Part shown: piece after piece, positions 15,918-23,180 of the stretch | How positions within the stretch are numbered: position 1 is the first letter of the stretch | How the letters are laid out: the number at the start of each line of letters is the position of its first letter | The notes under the pieces: model-generated | What the model was told of the DNA's origin: nothing | Seen by the model: the letters and a program-made list of their open reading frames with translations, nothing else | The model's database searches: none | Source: Bacillota bacterium | Lineage (GTDB): Bacteria > Bacillota > Bacilli > Paenibacillales > Paenibacillaceae | Reading direction: 5' to 3' | Assembly (NCBI GenBank): GCA_023433615.1 | Contig: JAEZCJ010000221.1 | Location: 14,706 to 78,705, forward strand | DNA: 64,000 bases | Translations under genes and position numbers: made by a program

Positions 15918-15972
15918 CTTTACTGCATTAGCGTAGTAAAGCAAGTGTACATCCTTGGAGGGACACTGTCAA
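15918..15972 (-). promoter_or_regulatory. Sigma-A promoter with operator-like dyad
   Basis: On the minus strand TTGACA (15972-15967) and TACACT (15949-15944) are separated by 17 bases. Immediately downstream, CTTTACT (15918-15924) and AGTAAAG (15935-15941) form a perfect seven-base inverted repeat covering the expected start point, as expected for a repressor site ahead of the amidotransferase gene. Confidence 0.65.
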
Positions 15973-16122
15973 TAGTTTACATATTTATAGTGCCTGGCAT
16001 GCCGCTGCCCTCCCCGATAGCGTGCCATGGCAAATAACAACTATACGCAATGTTTACCGATACATCCGGCCTCGGACGTTGTAGATTAAGCTTATAGCGT
16101 TGAGGAGGCGGGGGTTAACGTC

Positions 16123-17172
16123 ATGGATAGGGAACTTCAAGCACTATTCGAGCAGTATCATACGGAACAACATTTCTCAGGAGCAGTACTCATCAAGGAT
16201 AACGAGAAGGCTCTATTTGAAGGCGCATACGGCTTCGCTCACCGAGGGTTCAAAGTGCCGAATACAGCCCGGACCTTGTTCGACACAGCCTCGGTCACGA
16301 AGCTGTTCACAGCAGCAGCGGTATTGCAGCTTGTCGATCGGGGACGATTGAAGCTTGAGGATCGCATCGCGGATATTGTGGATTTGAGCGCGACTGCGAT
16401 TCCGACGGATGTTACGATCGCGCATTTGCTCACCCACACTTCCGGTATAGCGGACGATGCCGACGAGGAGCTGGGCGAGAGCTACGAGGCGTTATTCGTT
16501 AGCAAGCCCAACTATGCGATAAGGAATTGCGTCGATTTCATGCCGCAGTTCGCCTACAAGGAACCGAAGTTCGCAGCGGGGACAGACGTAAGCTACAATA
16601 ACTGTGGCTACGTACTCCTCGGACTCGCTATCGAGCAGGTGACCGATCGAAGCTATCGCGACTATGTCGGCGAGAACATTTTTCAGGCTTGCGGCATGAA
16701 TCATTCAACCTTCATCGCTAAAGACGCAGGAGACTTTGCCGCGGCAGAGGGTTACGATGCCGTCTATGGCGGGAACGACGAGGTAACATGGAGAAAGAAC
16801 ATCTACGCCTTCCCGCCGATTGGTACTTCTGACGGGGGAGCGTACACGACAGTCGACGATCTTGACCTCTTCATGCGTGCCCTGGCGAATGGCAAGCTTC
16901 TCTCCGGCGAGATGACGCAGCAGATGATGATGCCTCAAGCCAAGATTGCGCGGGAATACGAATGGGGAACTATCGTGAACGGGTATGGCTTCCACTTCGC
17001 CTATGCTCGCGATGGCAAGCTTATACGGATGTTCAAGGACGGATCCAATGCGGGGGTGGCCGCAATGTTCGCTTACTATCCGGAGACAGAGATAACGAAC
17101 ATCATACTCGGGAATCAGACTTGCAACGTGTGGGAATTGCATTGGAAAGCGGAGAAACTGCTATTTGCTTGA
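16123..17172 (+). CDS. Serine hydrolase, class C beta-lactamase family
   Basis: The 349-residue protein has the beta-lactamase/transpeptidase-like serine hydrolase motifs. SxxK appears as FDTASVTKLFTAAAVLQLVDRG (Ser nucleophile in SVTK). The Tyr motif appears as DVSYNNCGYVLLGLAIEQVT (YNN, YxN box). ATHLLTHTSGI-type sequence (AHLLTHTSGIADD) is the usual conserved segment. No signal peptide is visible, so it is probably cytoplasmic and an esterase or peptidase rather than a secreted lactamase. GGAGGCGGGGG stands upstream of the ATG. A terminator follows at 17177. Confidence 0.87.
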   Translation: MDRELQALFEQYHTEQHFSGAVLIKDNEKALFEGAYGFAHRGFKVPNTARTLFDTASVTKLFTAAAVLQLVDRGRLKLEDRIADIVDLSATAIPTDVTIAHLLTHTSGIADDADEELGESYEALFVSKPNYAIRNCVDFMPQFAYKEPKFAAGTDVSYNNCGYVLLGLAIEQVTDRSYRDYVGENIFQACGMNHSTFIAKDAGDFAAAEGYDAVYGGNDEVTWRKNIYAFPPIGTSDGGAYTTVDDLDLFMRALANGKLLSGEMTQQMMMPQAKIAREYEWGTIVNGYGFHFAYARDGKLIRMFKDGSNAGVAAMFAYYPETEITNIILGNQTCNVWELHWKAEKLLFA

Positions 17173-17176
17173 ACAT

Positions 17177-17214
17177 ACAGAGCGCGGTGAACGTATAGCC
17201 GCTGCTCTGTTTTC
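17177..17214 (+). terminator. Intrinsic terminator
   Basis: ACAGAGC-GCGG and CCGC-T-GCTCTGT form a stem followed by TTTCTTT. Confidence 0.75.
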
Positions 17215-17310
17215 TTTAGAACCTTGCTTTTTCACAAAAATACTTAACCTATGATCGGCAGCGCGAATATGACACAATAACAGCAATAACATACGGTAGA
17301 GGGTGGTCAT

Positions 17311-17505
17311 GTGGCAGCGCCTGTCTTTCAAGTGCGGGATTTTGGAGCAAGGGAGCAGCTGGAGAAGCGCAATATAGAGATTGAATTTCTCTACCGCGAA
17401 CATGGTATCGGCCTGGAGGAGCTCGCGGAAAGGTACGGCCTCAGCGAAGAGAGAATCCGCGGCATTGTCTATCGATCGGCTACCGCGAGGAGGCACGAGC
17501 AATGA
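17311..17505 (+). CDS. Small helix-turn-helix protein
   Basis: The 64-residue protein is almost entirely helical. It has an HTH typical of sigma region 4 or transposase-like folds: EFLYREHGIGLEELAERYGLSEERIRGIVYRSA. The GTG start follows GAGGGTGG. It ends in an ATGA overlap with a 34-residue ORF, so the two are co-translated. It is probably a small DNA-binding protein; no target is evident. Confidence 0.6.
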   Translation: MAAPVFQVRDFGAREQLEKRNIEIEFLYREHGIGLEELAERYGLSEERIRGIVYRSATARRHEQ

Positions 17506-17606
17506 GCGAACAACGTGAAGGAATCGATATGGCCGAGGAGCTATTCGTCAGGTTCGGATTGCCCGCAGCGTTGGACGCGAATGCGAATTTCGCGGCATAC
17601 CGATGA
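17502..17606 (+). CDS. Small ORF overlapping the HTH gene (34 residues)
   Basis: ATG 17502 overlaps the stop of the HTH gene as ATGA and has GAGGAGG eight to nine bases upstream. The product (MSEQREGIDMAEELFVRFG at the start) is short, acidic and without a known domain. The strong ribosome binding site and coupling support translation. A decayed longer gene is an alternative. Confidence 0.4.
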   Translation: MSEQREGIDMAEELFVRFGLPAALDANANFAAYR

Positions 17607-17683
17607 TTCTGCATCGCCAGAATCGTCTAACCTTATGAACCATCATAAATCGGATTCGATCCGATCTCGAGGAGGAATAAGGG

Positions 17684-18106
17684 ATGACGGTCAAACTTAC
17701 CCCTTACATTACGTTGGAGGGGCAGGTGAAGGAAGCGATTGCGTTCTATGAAGCAGCCATCGGCGTGGAGGTTCTCTCCGTGGCTACATACGGAGACATG
17801 CCGGACATGCCGGATACGTTCAATGAGGAGCTCAAGGAGCTCGTCGCTCATGCCAAGCTGAAGGTCGGCGAGTCGGAGCTCATGCTGTCCGATGCGCCGG
17901 GCGGTTCGCCCATTGCAGCGGGGAAGCGGGTCACCATCTGCATCACCACGAACAGCGTTGAACGATCGAAGCGGATGTATGACGCCCTGCGGCTCAACGG
18001 CCAAGTCAATCTGCCGTTTCAACAGGAGCCCTTCAGCCCAGGGTTCGGCGACGTAACGGATCAATTCGGCGTGACCTTCCAAATCTATACGGAGCTCGAA
18101 GGCTAG
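17684..18106 (+). CDS. PhnB/YjdN-like VOC family protein
   Basis: The 140-residue protein is a VOC protein of the 3-demethylubiquinone-methyltransferase-like (PhnB) subfamily. It has LTPYITLEGQVKEAIAFYEAAIGVEV at the start, then SELMLSDAPGG and ICITTNSVERSKRMYDAL, and ends PFSPGFGDVTDQFGVTFQIY with the W/F-G-D-x-xDxFG signature. AGGAGGAATAAGGG precedes the ATG. A terminator follows directly. Function in the cell is unknown; the subfamily lacks an established reaction. Confidence 0.85.
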   Translation: MTVKLTPYITLEGQVKEAIAFYEAAIGVEVLSVATYGDMPDMPDTFNEELKELVAHAKLKVGESELMLSDAPGGSPIAAGKRVTICITTNSVERSKRMYDALRLNGQVNLPFQQEPFSPGFGDVTDQFGVTFQIYTELEG

Positions 18107-18121
18107 CATGATGGATAAGGA

Positions 18122-18153
18122 GTCGCCCCGCTGGTCCGGCGGGGCGGCTCTTT
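18122..18153 (+). terminator. Intrinsic terminator
   Basis: GTCGCCCCGC and GCGGGGCGGC form a GC-rich stem (one G-T pair), followed by TCTTTCT. Confidence 0.75.
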
Positions 18154-18230
18154 CTATTATAAATAAACTCTACCTAGATCTCGGAACGACCATCGATGTA
18201 TAGTCGAAATATCTATAGCTGAAAGGCGTG

Positions 18231-18287
18231 ATGTACATGTTGAGCAAGGTCATGATCGGTGCTGGGAGTCGTCGCAAGCTAATTTGA
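18231..18287 (+). CDS. Possible leader peptide ahead of the phosphotransferase gene
   Basis: An 18-codon ORF (ATG 18231, GAAAGGCG just upstream) ends with TGA at 18285-18287, overlapping the TTG start at 18284 of the following gene as TTGA. The arrangement would couple translation of the kinase to that of the leader. The peptide (MYMLSKVMIGAGSRRKLI) has no recognised motif and could be fortuitous. Confidence 0.3.
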   Translation: MYMLSKVMIGAGSRRKLI

Positions 18288-19375
18288 TTGGAGGAGATCG
18301 TATACACCATAACGAGGTTGTCGCAATCGGTAACGAATACTTGCTTCCGTTCATAACGGAGCTATACGGGCTGGAAGGGTACGCATTCACACCGGTAGAG
18401 GCGCATGAGGGCGGGCGCAATGTCGTCTACTCCTGCGAACGGGACGGCGCGGAAGCGAGAGTCATCAGAATCGCTTTCCTGGCTGACAGGGACAGGAAAG
18501 ACTATCTGGGCGAACTGGAGTATGTCAGGTACTTATTCGAGCATGGCGGCAGCGTCTCGAATGTCGTCAGCTCTCGGAAAGGGAAACTGCTCGAAGAGAT
18601 AACGTTTGGTGACCGCACCTTCTGGATCAGCGTGTTTGTCAGAGCGAAGGGTCAAGGGCTCGCGGACAATCACTATCAATACCGCGAAGGCGTCCCCATT
18701 ACCGAGTACTACTATAATGCCGGTAAAGTGCTGGGGAAGCTGCATCAGCTATCCAAGAACTATACGCCTGTCCACCGTCGGTACAGCTTCACGGACAAGT
18801 ACAATGCCGAATCGATCGAACGGTTGATTCCGGCGTCGCTGCCGCTGCTGAAGGAGAAGTTGCTAGCGCTCCTTCAGACGTTGAATGGCTTGGATAAGAG
18901 CCCGGAATGCTACGGCATGGTCCATTTCGACTACAACGACGGGAATTACGCGATCGATTATACCGATGGGCAGATAACCGTATACGATTTCGACAATGCT
19001 TGTTATTGCTGGTATATGTTCGATCTGGCAAGTCTCTGGCTGAGCGGGGTCGGCTGGATCCAATTCGAATCGGACGCCGATAGACGCCGGAAATTCATGG
19101 AGGAATACTTCGCGACAGCCCTGGCGGGATACAGGTCCGAGACCAAGCTCGATAACGCGATGCTGGAGAAGCTGCCGCTATTCATCCAAGTCAACCAGGT
19201 GGAAGCGATTATGGATGCATTCGAGGTTATGCGCGGCATCGGCGAAGAGCCGGAATGCGATGAAGAGCTGTCGTACCGCATCAAGTGCGTGGAGGACGAT
19301 ATTCCGTACATGGGGTTATTCCACGAGATGTATTCGTGCGAGGCGCCCTTCGAGTACGAACCGCGAGCAATCTAA
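18284..19375 (+). CDS. APH-family phosphotransferase (second)
   Basis: The 363-residue protein has the APH/HSK2-type kinase fold: VEAHEGGRNVVYSCERDG (glycine-rich loop), EARVIRIAF (ATP lysine strand replaced by Arg), catalytic loop GMVHFDYNDGNYAID and metal motif ITVYDFDNACYCWYMFDLA. It differs strongly from the kinase at 8548. The start is uncertain. TTG 18284 overlaps a leader ORF, while a strong GGAGGAG (18290-18296) lies inside the frame and would suit an unusual ATA codon at 18302. Relatives are homoserine-kinase-like or antibiotic kinases; substrate unknown. Confidence 0.82.
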   Translation: MIGGDRIHHNEVVAIGNEYLLPFITELYGLEGYAFTPVEAHEGGRNVVYSCERDGAEARVIRIAFLADRDRKDYLGELEYVRYLFEHGGSVSNVVSSRKGKLLEEITFGDRTFWISVFVRAKGQGLADNHYQYREGVPITEYYYNAGKVLGKLHQLSKNYTPVHRRYSFTDKYNAESIERLIPASLPLLKEKLLALLQTLNGLDKSPECYGMVHFDYNDGNYAIDYTDGQITVYDFDNACYCWYMFDLASLWLSGVGWIQFESDADRRRKFMEEYFATALAGYRSETKLDNAMLEKLPLFIQVNQVEAIMDAFEVMRGIGEEPECDEELSYRIKCVEDDIPYMGLFHEMYSCEAPFEYEPRAI

Positions 19376-19439
19376 GTAACGTTAAGGAACCAGCATCCCG
19401 CGTAAGGGGTGCTGGTTCCTCTTTGATTATTGCGCGGGA

Positions 19440-20672
19440 TTACACGACCACCCGGATGGTGTCGGTGACCTTGTCGACGGTGAAGCTCGCGCTTCGGCCG
19501 TTCAATGTCATCTGATAGTCGCCGATGAAGCCCTCGAATGCGAACGTGCCGTTGTCATCGGTCACGCTTGTCCCTCGGGTCGACCATTCGTCCTTAATCA
19601 GCCGCTTCAAGGTCTCATAAGCAGGCTTAGGGCTGTTGTCGCGTCGTACCACGCCGGCTGGGGCACCGAGCCACGCGCCTTCGTCGCTGAAATTCCAGGT
19701 CGTGATGGACTCCACCAGCGGGTGCGCGAACAGGATGCTGTACATCTCCTCGATCTCTCTGGCTTGACGTTCTTCGAACTCCGGCGTGGAAGGCCACTCC
19801 GGTATCTGATAATCGTTCAGGTCCTCGATATCGGCCGGCATAATATGCCCGGAAGTCAGCGTATTCTCGGTAAAATGGATCGGTAAGCCGAAATGCGAGA
19901 ACCGTTCCAACACTTCCTCCAGCTTGTCACGTCCCCAATACCCTTGATGCTGATGCGATTGAATGCCGATCGCATCGATAGCGACGCCGGCGTTCAAGCA
20001 GCCGTCAATCAAGATTTCGTAGTTGATGGAGGTATTGAAATCGTTGAGCAGGAGCGTCGCTTCCGGGTTGCAAGCGCGTGTCTTGGCGAACATCTCCTTA
20101 ATGATGCCGACTCGGCCAAGCTCTTGGCTGATGCGCGTAATGCCGTTGTCGTATTTGTCGAAGATCGGCATGATGACGACCTCGTTAATGACATCCCACG
20201 TGTCGACTAATCCCTTGAAGTCGTTGACGTCGCGTTCGATCCGCTCGAACTGCGCGCGCAGAATCTCATCGTTGCTCATCTCTAGCAGCCATGGCGCTGT
20301 CAGCGTGTGCCAGCAGAGCGGATGTCCCTTAACCGCAATATTCCGTTCCTTCAGCCACCGTGCGGCAGTCTGTAATAGCTGAGTCCGGGGCTTGCCCTTC
20401 TCAGGCTCGAACATTGCCCAATAGAACGGCAGCGTCGCGGAATTGAAGACGTCGAGGAACATGTCCATCTTCCGATCGACGAACGCGAGTCTATCTGCAG
20501 ATCCGAAACGGTTGGCAGCCTCAATGACGTCGAAGATGCCGCAGCCGAACTTGAACTTGTGGTCGGTATGTTGGAAAGAGACCTCTTGCCTTGCGACGGG
20601 GTTGCCGCTGCCGTCCACCAGCTGGATGGTCGGGCTCGCCTTGCGATGTGCCCATGCATTCGTATTACCCAT
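19440..20672 (-). CDS. Endo-1,4-beta-xylanase, GH10 family, non-secreted
   Basis: The 410-residue protein is a GH10 glycoside hydrolase. The N-terminal strand domain (IQLVDGSGNPVARQEVSFQ) leads into the barrel with FKFGCGIFD and GHPLCWHTL. The acid/base Glu lies in VDTWDVINEVV and the nucleophile Glu in GLPIHFTENTL. The barrel ends near WNFSDEGAWLG. About 50 C-terminal residues (TSVTDDNGTFAFEGFIGDY) make a small beta domain. There is no signal peptide, so it should act in the cytoplasm on imported xylo-oligosaccharides. GGAGGTC upstream of ATG 20672 decides the start. Confidence 0.88.
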   Translation of the reverse strand: MGNTNAWAHRKASPTIQLVDGSGNPVARQEVSFQHTDHKFKFGCGIFDVIEAANRFGSADRLAFVDRKMDMFLDVFNSATLPFYWAMFEPEKGKPRTQLLQTAARWLKERNIAVKGHPLCWHTLTAPWLLEMSNDEILRAQFERIERDVNDFKGLVDTWDVINEVVIMPIFDKYDNGITRISQELGRVGIIKEMFAKTRACNPEATLLLNDFNTSINYEILIDGCLNAGVAIDAIGIQSHQHQGYWGRDKLEEVLERFSHFGLPIHFTENTLTSGHIMPADIEDLNDYQIPEWPSTPEFEERQAREIEEMYSILFAHPLVESITTWNFSDEGAWLGAPAGVVRRDNSPKPAYETLKRLIKDEWSTRGTSVTDDNGTFAFEGFIGDYQMTLNGRSASFTVDKVTDTIRVVV

Positions 20673-20918
20673 TCGATGACCTCCGTTATAAGCTTGTTGT
20701 CTGCCCTGCAACACAGATAGAATTTCGCCTTCATCTCAACTATACGCCAAGATGCCTGCCCCGCAAACAGACTAAGTTATAGGATATACTTCGTTTATTA
20801 ATGGTCTGCGGGGCGCAAATGCCGTTCATTCGCGGAGGCCAGCCCGTTCTGGTAGAATAAGCGGCGTAAGCGCGGTACGTTCGTGCATAGCGCAAAATTC
20901 ATGTAGACAATAGGGGTC

Positions 20919-21362
20919 ATGCATATGTTCATCTTAATCGGAATAACTGCCTTGCTCATCTACGGCGGGCTTGTCTATTACATCGGCTGGCGCGGCTATC
21001 GATGGCTGCGCCCGGAGAAGTCGACCCGGCGTTTCAAGCTGCTGTATGCCGTGGCCGTGACGACGGTTGCCGCGTCTTTTCTGTTCGGTCGCGTGTCGGG
21101 CAGCGTGGTCCTAGGGAGGCTGGGCGCGTATTGGATGGCGATATTCTTCCTGCTCGTCCTGTTGGTTCCGATCGCGCACTTGACGGTAATCGTCCTTCGC
21201 TATACGCGCTTGCCGCGGCGCGGCACGCAGCTGTGGGCGGGCATCTTGACACTGGCACTTACGGTATTCTTCATGCTCTACGGCACGTACAACGCTTATA
21301 ACCCCACGGTAACCACTTATGCGATTTTCAGATTGCCGGCGGGGAAGCGGCTGGCTCTATGA
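20919..21362 (+). CDS. Membrane part of split metallophosphoesterase
   Basis: The 147-residue protein has four hydrophobic helices (about 3-22, 41-60, 70-93, 105-124) and a tail NPTVTTYAIFRLPAGKRLAL. In single-chain relatives an equivalent membrane domain and tail run directly into the catalytic RIVxxSDxHxG strand. Here the frame stops at TGA 21360-21362, overlapping the ATG of the catalytic gene as ATGA. Either the two domains are made as coupled separate chains or a one-base change has split one gene. Confidence 0.7.
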   Translation: MHMFILIGITALLIYGGLVYYIGWRGYRWLRPEKSTRRFKLLYAVAVTTVAASFLFGRVSGSVVLGRLGAYWMAIFFLLVLLVPIAHLTVIVLRYTRLPRRGTQLWAGILTLALTVFFMLYGTYNAYNPTVTTYAIFRLPAGKRLAL

Positions 21363-22036
21363 GGATTGTGGCGGCAGCGGATACGCATTTCGGCCTGCTG
21401 TCGGGGAAGGATCACGCGGAACGTCTCGTGCAAGAGGTGAATGCGCTGAAGCCCGATATCATTCTGCTGCCGGGCGATCTGTTCGACGATGACATTCGGC
21501 CGTTCATGAATCAACGGATCGATCGGACCTTGTCCAAGCTGCAAGCGCCTTATGGCATCTATGCGACACTCGGCAATCATGACCGGCATGACGGCTCAGT
21601 AGAGCAGTTAATCGATACCCTCACGGGCAGCGGCATCCGCGTCTTGTATGACGAGGCGATTACGGTAGACGACCGGTTCGCGCTGGTCGGACGCAGAGAC
21701 TACAGCGATGCAGACAGGCAGCCGCTGGAGGAAATCCTGCGCGGGGCGGATGTGCGCAAGCCGGTCATCCTGCTGGATCATCAGCCCAACGAACTTGAAG
21801 CCGCAGAGCGCGCAGGCGTGGACCTCGTGTTGTCGGGACATACGCACCGCGGTCAAGTGTTTCCGGGCAGCATCATGACGAACCTCATCTACGAGAATGA
21901 TTGGGGACTGCTCCGGAGAGGGGACTTCCATTCGATCGTCACGCAGGGCTACGGCTTCTGGGGGCCGCCGATTCGGCTCGGAACGCGGTCGGAGATCGTG
22001 CTTGTCGAGGTGGAGTTCATGTCTTCTTCGTCCTAA
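21359..22036 (+). CDS. Calcineurin-like metallophosphoesterase
   Basis: The 225-residue protein carries all metallophosphoesterase motifs: RIVAAADTHFG (DxH), DIILLPGDLFDDD (GDxxD), YATLGNHDRHDG (GNHD), VILLDHQP and LVLSGHTHRGQ (GHTH). These ligate two metal ions in YkuE-type phosphohydrolases. It begins directly at the first strand with no signal or membrane helix, because that part is encoded by the overlapping upstream frame. The substrate (lipid or nucleotide phosphate) is unknown. Confidence 0.85.
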   Translation: MRIVAAADTHFGLLSGKDHAERLVQEVNALKPDIILLPGDLFDDDIRPFMNQRIDRTLSKLQAPYGIYATLGNHDRHDGSVEQLIDTLTGSGIRVLYDEAITVDDRFALVGRRDYSDADRQPLEEILRGADVRKPVILLDHQPNELEAAERAGVDLVLSGHTHRGQVFPGSIMTNLIYENDWGLLRRGDFHSIVTQGYGFWGPPIRLGTRSEIVLVEVEFMSSSS

Positions 22037-22130
22037 CCCCATAATTTTCGACAAATAACAAGGGAATTCCACATGAAATGTTGAATGGTAAACATTATCA
22101 CTTATTTGATGATGAAAGCAGGTGCCATTC

Positions 22131-23135
22131 ATGCTCCCTTCATTCGAAGAAGTTACCCGAAACCTATCAGCCCTCGAAGCATGGGAACAACTGCGCAAGC
22201 ATCGTGATCGCTCCGTAGCCAGACGAATCTGGCATATCGGAGTCGGACTTGCGATCGCGGCAATCGGATGTTATTTGATCGCATTCGCGATGACCGAGTC
22301 CAGTCCGGCCGATGATCCCGATGACCCTCTCTACCTCTTCCTGTTCGGCATTCTGATCGTCATCTGTTCGCCCATTTACATTCATCAAGCCATCCGCAGG
22401 GCGCACAAGAAATACAGCCGGTACTACAAGGAGCTCATCGTGCCTCCCCTGGTTGCCAATATGGTGAGCCAAGCTTCCTATCCAGATTTCTCGGATAGCC
22501 GCTTCGAATGCCGATTTGAGCCGGATGGTTACATATCGCGGGAGAAAATGCTGGAAATTCCGATATTCACGGGCCTGGAAGAGGCTAACCGCTACCAAGG
22601 GGAGGATTACTTCCAAGGAACGCTGGGCGTAACCGATTTCCAGCTGTGCGAGATTTATGCCGAGAAGGAAGAGCGGGACGAATCTGGGAATAAGAACCGA
22701 TATCCATTGTTCAAGGGACTTGTATTCATCGCGGATTTCCATAAGAATTTTGAGGGTACGACCGTCATCGTGTCACGCAAGGGCAAGGCCATTGCCCGCT
22801 TGAAGCATGTCGGAGACCGCATGGGAACGATTAGCCATGAATTCGACAAGTTGTTCCGGGTACGAACGACCGACGAGACGACGGCGCGCTATCTGCTGCC
22901 CGTCAATATGCTGGAACGATTCATAGAGCTGCGCAAGCGCTTCCCCAAGAATGGCATGAGCATCTGCCTGCACGAAGGGACGCTTACGATTGCCATCCAC
23001 CTGATCGATTACTTCGAGGCGAAAGGGATCAAGAAGCTTGAGGAAGGTGGCATTCTGCACACGTACAACGAGATTCGTTCCATCCTGGATGTCGTGGATA
23101 TTCTCAACCTCAACACGCGGATCTGGACCAAGTAG
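22131..23135 (+). CDS. DUF3137 family membrane protein
   Basis: The protein of about 334 residues has two transmembrane helices near residues 35-55 and 67-85 (HIGVGLAIAAIGCYLIAFAM and LYLFLFGILIVICSPIYIH). A cytoplasmic domain follows, with KYSRYYKELIVPPLVANM, YFQGTLGVTDFQLCEIYAE, GLVFIADFHKNFEG and FIELRKRFPKNGMSICLHEGTL, matching the DUF3137 pattern. ATG 22131 is preferred over GTG 22122 because AGCAGGTG is at suitable distance. Function is not established for the family. The peptidase gene follows 45 bases downstream. Confidence 0.75.
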   Translation: MLPSFEEVTRNLSALEAWEQLRKHRDRSVARRIWHIGVGLAIAAIGCYLIAFAMTESSPADDPDDPLYLFLFGILIVICSPIYIHQAIRRAHKKYSRYYKELIVPPLVANMVSQASYPDFSDSRFECRFEPDGYISREKMLEIPIFTGLEEANRYQGEDYFQGTLGVTDFQLCEIYAEKEERDESGNKNRYPLFKGLVFIADFHKNFEGTTVIVSRKGKAIARLKHVGDRMGTISHEFDKLFRVRTTDETTARYLLPVNMLERFIELRKRFPKNGMSICLHEGTLTIAIHLIDYFEAKGIKKLEEGGILHTYNEIRSILDVVDILNLNTRIWTK

Positions 23136-23180
23136 CCTGCGTCTCATCAATCGCAGTACCGCTCAAGGAAGGGGAGTCGC

